Shown here piece after piece: positions 1 to 4,930 of a stretch of DNA of 14,770 nt. This stretch comes from JAGMES01 sp023128035. GTDB taxonomy: Bacteria > Bacillota > Halanaerobiia > DY22613. The stretch lies in NCBI GenBank assembly GCA_030627905.1, contig DAOVRZ010000127.1:1-14770 (forward strand). The letters are read 5' to 3'. A program made the position numbers and the translations under genes. The stretch's first letter is position 1; each line of letters begins with the position of its first letter. Below the pieces are notes generated by a model. The model was not told where the DNA came from, ran no database searches, and saw only the letters and a list, made by a program, of their open reading frames with translations.

Positions 1-225
1 AACGATTAGTTTTTTATAATTATCATTATTTAGTTGATTGCTAATTTCACGCAATCCTTTGTGTTGATTTAACTGAGCAAAAATGAATAATTGGATCAGC
101 TGTGTAGTTGTAAGTTTTTTAACATACTTGTCAACCTGGTTAGTCAGTAATGAGTCTAAAAATTTTTTCTGAAAAATAGGTTCAAACAGTTGATAAAATG
201 TGGTTTTTGTAATATCTTTGTCCAT
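1..225 (-). CDS. IS4-type transposase, N-terminal part (cut by window edge)
   Basis: Reading the minus strand from an ATG at 225 gives 75 codons open to the window edge, beginning MDKDITKTTFYQLFEPIF and continuing with KKLTTTQLIQLFIFAQLNQ and a GLREIS segment. This pattern (a charged start, then TTxQL..L...AQL..HKGLREIS..L) is the N-terminal DUF4372-like domain found ahead of the DDE catalytic domain in many IS4-family transposases. The catalytic part lies outside the window, so whether the element is intact cannot be told. No convincing Shine-Dalgarno sequence precedes the ATG. A possible minus promoter (TTGATT at 312-317, 16 bases, TATAAA at 290-295) lies upstream, and a weak hairpin (269-288) sits in the leader. 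I could not identify the terminal inverted repeat of the element with confidence. Family assignment is from recalled consensus. Confidence 0.75.
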   Translation of the reverse strand, partial: MDKDITKTTFYQLFEPIFQKKFLDSLLTNQVDKYVKKLTTTQLIQLFIFAQLNQHKGLREISNQLNNDNYKKLIV

Positions 226-409
226 GGGTAAGTTCTTTATTTTTAGAGATTCGGGCGAAGACTATCCTAACTCTAATTATAAGGAGTTTTTTATATTTCT
301 TCAATCAAAATAATCAAATTTGGGTCTTGACAATTCAATAATTTTTTTATGCAACTATAGCAAAAGTTCTATTATTTTTTGTTATTTTAAGACATTTATA
401 AATAAAAGG
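226..409. other. Intergenic region between transposase and first regulator
   Basis: AT-rich DNA with no supported gene. It presumably contains the end of the insertion sequence whose transposase starts at 225, but no terminal repeat or target duplication is recognisable with only one end in view. A short hairpin with 5-base arms (269-273 and 284-288) followed by T residues is present and is weak. Confidence 0.4.
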
Positions 410-438
410 TTGACTATCAAGCGAAGAAATGTTATTAT
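410..438 (+). promoter_or_regulatory. Promoter of first XRE regulator
   Basis: TTGACT (410-415), a 17-base spacer and TATTAT (433-438) give a good sigma-A-type promoter, placing the start of transcription near 445, 30 bases before the ATG at 475. Confidence 0.7.
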
Positions 439-457
439 AGTTGTGAATAGAACAACT
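439..457. promoter_or_regulatory. Candidate operator at the first regulator's transcription start
   Basis: A perfect inverted repeat AGTTGT-(7)-ACAACT directly follows the -10 box and covers the expected transcription start. Its position suits repression, most simply autorepression by the XRE protein encoded just downstream. The same half-site (GTTGT/ACAAC) recurs at the second regulator's promoter. The function is inferred. Confidence 0.5.
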
Positions 458-474
458 TAAGGGAGGTTTTATTA

Positions 475-681
475 ATGATTAATACTAGCAAGTTAGAGGG
501 ATTTATGCACTCTAAAGGCTGGAGTGAACCTATGTTAGCCAGAGCATTAGGTGTTGATTATTCCTATCTATACAGATTACTTCGAGGAGAGCGAAAAGGG
601 GGAGGGAAGGTTTACATAGGCATATTAAGAATATGTAAGCATGAAGGGTTAGATGTGTTTGATTTTCTAAATATAAAGTAA
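475..681 (+). CDS. Small XRE/Cro-CI-type DNA-binding regulator (68 aa)
   Basis: The protein is almost entirely one Cro/CI-type helix-turn-helix. Residues about 5-15 form helix 1, and residues 19-38 (MLARALGV, then DYSYLYRLLRGE) form the HTH, with the characteristic 'LA..LGV..S...R...G' spacing. A further helix follows and the protein ends in a DVFDFLN motif. A second domain for oligomerisation or ligand sensing is absent. The start is well supported: GGGAGG at 461-466 lies eight bases before the ATG. Promoter and candidate operator are immediately upstream. The sequence suggests a dedicated local repressor, as found in mobile elements and toxin-antitoxin or peptide-signalling loci. Its target is unknown. 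Self-control through the 439-457 repeat is the simplest inference. Confidence 0.8.
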   Translation: MINTSKLEGFMHSKGWSEPMLARALGVDYSYLYRLLRGERKGGGKVYIGILRICKHEGLDVFDFLNIK

Positions 682-688
682 AACAAAA

Positions 689-751
689 AAGAGTGACCTG
701 TTAACCATTGAGAAAAGTGGGGATAGAATTAGAGCTTAACTGGTCACCCTT
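689..751. terminator. Imperfect inverted repeat between the two regulator genes
   Basis: Arms 689-704 and 736-751 are 16 bases long with two mismatches and a 31-base loop. It lies just after the first regulator's stop codon, so it may end that transcript. On the plus strand only three T residues follow; on the minus strand the arm is followed by a longer T-rich run. Terminator, attenuator and protein-binding site all remain possible. Confidence 0.35.
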
Positions 752-769
752 TGAGGATAACAATATTAT

Positions 770-804
770 ACAACATAGTTGTTTATTTGTCAATAACTAT
801 GTTG
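770..804. promoter_or_regulatory. Candidate operator cluster at second regulator promoter
   Basis: Two nested symmetric elements are visible: ACAAC-ATA-GTTGT (770-782), a perfect 5-3-5 palindrome, and a longer 10-base inverted repeat, CAACATAGTT (771-780) with AACTATGTTG (795-804). The right arm overlaps the -35 box. A further GTTGT lies at 830-834 just past the -10. The half-sites match those of the 439-457 repeat. Binding by either XRE protein is inferred. Confidence 0.5.
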
Positions 805-830
805 ACTATTTCTCGACTTTAATATATAAT
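802..830 (+). promoter_or_regulatory. Promoter of second XRE regulator
   Basis: TTGACT (802-807), 17 bases, and a consensus TATAAT (825-830). The expected transcript starts near 837, leaving a short leader that contains the ribosome binding site. Confidence 0.8.
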
Positions 831-859
831 GTTGTTAGAACTTTTGAGGAGGTTATAAA

Positions 860-1384
860 ATGCTTAAATCGTGTTTTGAATTTAAAGTATTGGCTAAAAA
901 GATTCAGGATTTTAAGAAGGAAAATAAGCTTACTTATGAGCAAATCGGAAACGCCCTTGGTGTAGATAAGAGCCACGTACATAGAGTTATTAACATGGAA
1001 ACTTATCCTTCTTTACCCTTCCTCATTCGTCTTGCAGAATTCATGAATCTACCTTTATATATTCTTTTTATTCCAACTGAAAAAATGATAAGACAGGAAT
1101 TCGCTGAGAAAATGAATAAGCGTATAAAGGAATTGGACTGGAATTACGATGAAGTAGAAGAAAAGACTAGTATTCCACAGCTGAGATTAATGGATATCGT
1201 CAAGGGGAACTCATCACCTACAAACGAAGAATTAAAAACCCTTGCTACAGTATTAGCACTAAAAGAAGGAATCAACTATCTAGAAATGAAACTGAACCTA
1301 ATGAAAAGCCTTCTAACTGATCTCGATTTAAAAGATAATCAAATAGAAAATATTTTGCAATATATAAAAGATAATTTAAAATAA
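860..1384 (+). CDS. Double-HTH XRE-family transcriptional regulator (174 aa)
   Basis: GAGGAGGT at 846-853 sets the ATG at 860. The protein appears to carry two Cro/CI-type helix-turn-helix units in tandem. The first, about residues 8-68, reads LTYEQIGNALGVDKSHVHRV, then a loop and LIRLAEFMNLPL. The second, about residues 77-138, reads FAEKMNKRIKELDW, EVEEKTSIPQLRLMDI and EELKTLATVLAL. The second is less canonical, so it could be degenerate or used for dimerisation. A charged helical tail (about 140-174) follows. Tandem HTH domains could let a monomer read a full inverted repeat. The gene has its own promoter and a symmetric operator candidate upstream, and runs into a bidirectional terminator shared with the convergent TPR-peptide unit. 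A link between this regulator and that unit is plausible but unproven. Confidence 0.8.
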   Translation: MLKSCFEFKVLAKKIQDFKKENKLTYEQIGNALGVDKSHVHRVINMETYPSLPFLIRLAEFMNLPLYILFIPTEKMIRQEFAEKMNKRIKELDWNYDEVEEKTSIPQLRLMDIVKGNSSPTNEELKTLATVLALKEGINYLEMKLNLMKSLLTDLDLKDNQIENILQYIKDNLK

Positions 1385-1396
1385 ATTTTAAACAAA

Positions 1397-1428
1397 AAAA
1401 CTCCTTGGGTCATTTCCCTAGGAGTTTT
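1397..1428. terminator. Bidirectional terminator between convergent units
   Basis: A 13-base-pair stem with one mismatch (arms 1397-1409 and 1416-1428, 6-base loop) starts 13 bases after the second regulator's stop codon. On the minus strand the stem is followed by a run of T residues, so it should also end the TPR-prepeptide transcript arriving from the other side. On the plus strand the T tract is short (four). Confidence 0.75.
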
Positions 1429-1589
1429 ACCTATTTACGATTATTTATTCACCTAACTAACTCTGTATATGTACACAATTAAATGAAAAAAAGAGACCCT
1501 TATTTTATTAAGAGCCTTTCCCAGAATGGATTACCTATTATATGTATTAGTTTACCCCCGCCCTCTTAATTTTTTTAAAAATATGTAAT
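1429..1589. other. 3' untranslated region of the minus-strand peptide unit
   Basis: No gene is supported on either strand. On the minus strand it contains no ATG and would be the trailer between the prepeptide stop codon and the terminator at 1397-1428. Confidence 0.4.
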
Positions 1590-1745
1590 CTAATCAATGT
1601 CTGGAGTAGGCCATGGGCCGGTACAGAAGATAATACCAGAGTCAGTAGTTGAATCATCTGGTACAACATGAGGATCAGCAAAAACCGATAAACTACAAAA
1701 AGCCAACAAAACCACAACACTTAAAATACAAACCATTTTTTTCAT
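1590..1745 (-). CDS. Short secreted prepeptide, candidate Phr/PapR-like signal (51 aa)
   Basis: This short gene was found by reading the minus strand downstream of the TPR gene. Its ATG at 1745 is preceded by a strong GGGGGAG Shine-Dalgarno and lies 21 bases after the TPR stop codon, so both share a transcript. The product starts with MKKM, has an unbroken hydrophobic stretch (about residues 5-22, VCILSVVVLLAF then CSLSVFA) and a plausible signal peptidase site after FA at residue 23. It ends with an acidic, polar tail of about 28 residues finishing CTGPWPTPDID. A Sec signal plus a short C-terminal tail is the build of Phr, PapR and NprX precursors, in which a C-terminal oligopeptide is released, re-imported by an oligopeptide permease and bound by a TPR protein. 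The mature peptide cannot be set from sequence alone. It could instead be an unrelated small exported peptide. Confidence 0.72.
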   Translation of the reverse strand: MKKMVCILSVVVLLAFCSLSVFADPHVVPDDSTTDSGIIFCTGPWPTPDID

Positions 1746-1766
1746 ATTAACTCCCCCTCTTCCCTC

Positions 1767-2732
1767 TTATATTTTTTCGTAATATGGTGTACCTTTTAAT
1801 TTAGTTTTCAAACTATCTTTCATTGACTTTAAGCAACCAATTTTATAATCGCTAACTATTTCATTGATCTTGATTAAAGTATCAAATGCATAAGGATAGG
1901 CTTCTGCATCTTTAAAATAGTCAAAAGCAAGATATAAACCATCTATAGCTCTCAAAAACGCCTCTTCACGTAATTCTACCATTGCAGAATTATAAAACGA
2001 CTTTGCCATTTCTAACTTATTACCATATTGATTGCCTATTACTTCGGCTTTTTCTGTGTACTCTTTAACGAGTATAGGAATACCCTCTTTATCAGCATCT
2101 AGATGTAAAGCTGCTAAGTTATTATATATTTCTGGCAAATCAATCTCCTCACAAAATTCCTCTGCCTTTTCCTGCATTTCTATAGCTTTTTCATAGTCAC
2201 CTTTAAAGGAGTAATAAGTACTATAATTATTATAATATTTTATTTTTTTAACTCTATCTGTTTCCTCAAAATCATTCCATACCATATCAAGATATTTTTT
2301 AGCTTCTTCTAAGCTATCTTCAGTACTAGTTTCTAATAATAAATTCGCCCATGCAATATTTATGTATACTCCCACTAAAAGATATTTATCATTAGTTTCA
2401 CCCAGAAGATCTTTTAAAATTCTTATAGCTTGCTTCAGTTCCCCTAAATAACCCAAAACAACACCTTTGTATTTTTTTAACTTAAATGCTTCTGCACCAG
2501 TGTTATGCTTTAAAGCATCTTCGATACTTTCTAGAGCTCTTCTATGTTGATTAAAAGAAACAAACCCTTTAGCCTTTAAAAAAGTAGTCTTAGCAAGTAT
2601 TTCTTTATCATCACCTACTAATACCTCTGTTTTACTAATATTCGACACGAATTCTAATAAATCCTTCTTTTCCAACATTTTTTTAGCTTCTTCATAAAAT
2701 ATCACTGCAGATACTTCTAATGCTGCTCCCAT
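1767..2732 (-). CDS. TPR-repeat protein, candidate Rap/RRNPP-like peptide receptor (321 aa)
   Basis: The product is all-helical and lacks a signal peptide, so it should be cytoplasmic. About six TPR-like helical pairs can be read: near residues 45-78 (AKGFVSF, then RRALESIEDAL), 83-112 (GVVLGYLGELKQAIRIL), 117-153, 163-196 (NNYSTYYSFKGDYEKAIEM), 200-235 and 240-275. No N-terminal helix-turn-helix is visible, which separates it from PlcR, Rgg or ComR types and makes it closer to Rap phosphatases in build, although about 321 residues is shorter than a typical Rap (about 370-380). The N-terminal three-helix bundle of Rap is not obvious. The start at 2732 follows AGGGGGA; an earlier ATG at 2737 is out of frame. 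Downstream sits a gene for a secreted prepeptide, the classic receptor-signal order. Role as peptide receptor is inferred from context. A generic TPR adaptor is the alternative. Confidence 0.75.
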   Translation of the reverse strand: MGAALEVSAVIFYEEAKKMLEKKDLLEFVSNISKTEVLVGDDKEILAKTTFLKAKGFVSFNQHRRALESIEDALKHNTGAEAFKLKKYKGVVLGYLGELKQAIRILKDLLGETNDKYLLVGVYINIAWANLLLETSTEDSLEEAKKYLDMVWNDFEETDRVKKIKYYNNYSTYYSFKGDYEKAIEMQEKAEEFCEEIDLPEIYNNLAALHLDADKEGIPILVKEYTEKAEVIGNQYGNKLEMAKSFYNSAMVELREEAFLRAIDGLYLAFDYFKDAEAYPYAFDTLIKINEIVSDYKIGCLKSMKDSLKTKLKGTPYYEKI

Positions 2733-2762
2733 TCCATTCTTTCCCCCTTATTTTTTTTTATT

Positions 2763-2789
2763 AAAGTTTCATTCTTAAATGAAATCTTT
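2763..2789 (-). promoter_or_regulatory. Hairpin in the leader of the TPR-peptide transcript
   Basis: TTTCATT (2767-2773) and AATGAAA (2778-2784) form a perfect seven-pair stem, extended by AAAG/CTTT with one bulged base. It lies between the promoter and the ribosome binding site, so it would be transcribed. A function is not evident. Confidence 0.3.
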
Positions 2790-2830
2790 CAGAGTCGGTT
2801 TTTTGTCAAAATGCAAGACTTTACATTTTT

Positions 2831-2859
2831 ATTATATCATACACAGAAACCTATTTCAA
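2831..2859 (-). promoter_or_regulatory. Promoter of the TPR-peptide unit
   Basis: Reading the minus strand, TTGAAA (2859-2854), exactly 17 bases, then a consensus TATAAT (2836-2831). The transcript would start near 2824, giving a leader of about 90 bases before the TPR start codon. Confidence 0.8.
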
Positions 2860-3280
2860 TAGTTTACTTATAGTTTTTACAAATAAGTTAAATTTTCTAT
2901 GTGAATAGAATTTTTTAATTCAGTGACATCGAAGCAACATTATCATATATTTAAACCAGTTTTGTCTTATTTTATATATGAAAATGTTAAATAATTATAT
3001 TACTTCATACGTGACAATGTAAGGAAGGGGGAATATATAAAAGTTTCGCTATTGAGGTATTACTTACCTATTTATTTTCTTTTTCTAACTAGCTAATAAA
3101 AACAACCATAAGCAAAATAAAAGAGTTAATATATGTTATACCCCTCTGATAGCGATTCTAACGGAACCTAGTTGACCCTATACCCATACTATCTCATTAT
3201 TTATTTATATTATAATGTAATATATCTCTTTCATCTTTGCTTTGAAAAAAAGGTATTAACCGTTATCAAAGTACAGGTTC
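2860..3280. other. Gene-poor intergenic stretch
   Basis: Very AT-rich with stop codons in all frames and no open frame that has both a ribosome binding site and a usable length. A TATAAT at 3211-3216 and a TTGACC at 3172-3177 are present but not at a good mutual spacing, so a promoter for the broken gene at 3281 is only weakly suggested. Given the pseudogenes to its right, this is probably remnant DNA. Confidence 0.5.
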
Positions 3281-4173
3281 GTGAGATGTGGTATAACTAC
3301 ATTTTACGAAGAAGTTATACGGTTATCTCTAAGTAATCAGCATTTATTAGAGCCAGTAAGCAATATTCAGCAGATCGTTAAGGATTTATGTGGAATACAA
3401 GCCCAATATTTTAACAATTCTATACATGCTCTAAAATTACGCTATAAAGGTGAATTAAATCAACAATGTTTTATAGATTTGGTTAAAACTTGGACTGTTC
3501 GAGGAACTCTACATTTAATTTCTAAGGATGATTGGAATATATTTATTTCTGCATTAGAAACTGATTGGTTTAACAGATGGGGAAAATATCTAGAAAAATA
3601 CTTTTCTTCTTATGAAAGAAACCAATGGCAAACAGAAATATATGAACTTATTAAATCTGGAATTATAAATAGGGATAATATGGTTTCTTATTTTACTAGA
3701 AATAATATTTAGCAGGATATGGGCCCGCTACTTTAAATGATTTTTCTTATTGGTCACAATTCAAGGTATCAGAGGTTAAAAAATTATTTAAAAAAGTTAA
3801 AGTTCCTCTCCAAACTATAGTAGATCGTAATGGAATCGAGTACTATTTGCCTGAAAAATCAGATATGACTCTCAATCCTACTCCTAAGTTTTTATTCTTG
3901 GCTGGTTTTGATCCTTTATTATTAGGTTATAAAGACAAAGAAAGATTTTTAAAACCAGAATATCATCATTTCATTTTCAAGAAAAACGGTTTTATACATT
4001 CTGTTTTGTTGTATGAAGGACAAACTATCGGTGTATGGAATAGGAACATAGATGAATTAAATTTACAGTTATTCGAAGTTGTTTCTAAAAACGAAAAAAA
4101 ACTTTTGATTAATGAGGTACATCATATTTTTAGGGGAAAGATAAAGAATGTTAACTTCTCAAAATACGGTTAG
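3281..4173 (+). pseudogene. Broken AlkZ-like winged-helix protein (HTH_42 family)
   Basis: Two pieces of one protein lie in different frames. The first (3281-3703) shows the family start, LSNQHLLEP, then LCGIQAQYFNNSIHAL and VKTWTVRGTLHLIS. The second (from 3706, two bases out of register) shows YLAGYGPATLNDFSYW, then LAGFDPLLLGYKD and the GVW segment near the end. These are hallmarks of the AlkZ/YcaQ-like HTH_42 family, which includes DNA glycosylases that unhook interstrand crosslinks. At the join near 3704, where a TAG at 3710 ends the first frame, the tail of the first half meets the 'YGPAT' motif directly, so roughly 60 residues usually found between them appear to be missing. This indicates a deletion with a frameshift. 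The first frame opens with GTG at 3281; by family alignment the original start may have been the ATA codon at 3293. The gene is very unlikely to give a working enzyme. Confidence 0.8.
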
Positions 4174-4678
4174 TCCAATACTGACTTTAGATTTAACACA
4201 GAAATGTAATTTTAAATGTTATTATTGCGTTGACAAAAAAATCGTAAAAAGAGAGCATCTTAAAGAAATTCCGTAGGAAACATTAAAAAGCTCTTAGTAG
4301 AGTTAAAAGCTGAAGGTTGCCGAGAGATTGAAATAACTGGCAGTGAAGAACCTACACTATATACTAAATTTCATGATTTTCTAAATATATTAACGATTTA
4401 AGATCAGCCCCACTTGATTGGATAAGAGTCAGTTTAGATGCAGGTACACCAAAAACATACAGTTTGGTTCATGGGACTGACCCTGCATTATTTAAAAATA
4501 CACTGTATTCCATAATGAATTTAGCTAAATCCAAAGTAATCGGAATTTGTTATATAATCCTCCCTTTCAATTATGAAGAGATATTTGAATCAGTAAAACT
4601 AGCAAAAAATATTGGGCTTCGTATTTCAGGACAGTTTTAATACCTACAGGTGTTTATCCTTGTTCATATTATCGAAGA
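4148..4678 (+). pseudogene. Frameshifted, 3'-truncated radical SAM protein gene
   Basis: An ATG at 4148 with AGGGGAAAG upstream overlaps the last 26 bases of the AlkZ-like gene, so both were probably one operon. The first 42 codons carry LDLTQKCNFKCYYC, the CxxxCxxC cluster motif of radical SAM enzymes, and end in TAG at 4274. Homology continues in a second frame (near 4285-4398: KAEGCREIEITGSEEPTLY, equivalent to the family 'GGGEPTL' motif), a third (4401-4637: LDWIRVSLDAGTPKTY, then VHGTDPALF), and back to the first frame (from 4631: IPTGVYPCSYYR). About 20 residues expected between the second and third segments are absent. At least three frameshifts and several stops are present, and the 3' end is lost at the junction near 4676. 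The substrate is unknown. The late YPCSYY motif suggests an extra C-terminal cysteine region. Confidence 0.82.
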
Positions 4679-4930
4679 AGCATTACTTGACAGTACATTA
4701 CTAACTTGTCCAAGTTTCAAAAGATAAGGACCATTTAATCTCACATCAAATAATTCCAAATCCCCTTTTAAAACTGAAACTGCTTCAATAGACTGACGTG
4801 CTAGTAACAACGATTGAATAATAGTTGATTTTCCAGCACCATTTCCTCCTACAAGGAGTGTCAAAGGAGCAAAGTCAACCTGAGTATCAACAAAGCATTT
4901 GAAATTTTCTATACACAAACTTTTAAGCAT
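4664..4930 (-). pseudogene. AAA-family ATPase, N-terminal fragment (3'-truncated)
   Basis: The 88-codon frame starts MLKSLCIENFKCF, followed by APLTLLVGGNGAGKST, a perfect Walker A P-loop at residues 28-36. This is the N-terminal signature of RecF/SMC-like or DUF3696-type AAA ATPases, which are normally several hundred residues long. The reading frame keeps family-like sequence (LNGPYLLKLGQ) to about residue 84, and then runs into DNA that belongs to the convergent radical SAM relic and stops. Walker B and the rest of the ATPase are missing, so the fragment should be inactive. Its ATG overlaps the last 8 bases of the DUF262 gene (ATGCTTAA), showing former translational coupling of a two-gene module. 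Confidence 0.8.

Noticed and set aside
708..965. Plus-strand open frame of 85 codons overlapping the start of the second regulator
   Set aside because: It has no ribosome binding site, spans the intergenic inverted repeats and promoter, and overlaps a well-supported regulator gene in another frame.
2979..3023. Very short open frame (14 codons) beginning MKMLNN in the gene-poor stretch
   Set aside because: It has no ribosome binding site and no features of a leader or secreted peptide; chance frames of this size are expected in AT-rich DNA.
3120..3190. Minus-strand words CTAGGTTCCG and GAGGGG resembling parts of a ykkC/guanidine riboswitch
   Set aside because: The rest of the conserved core (the CTGGTCCGAGAGA-type segment and the ACGGG pairing region) is absent, and no downstream gene on that strand would use it.
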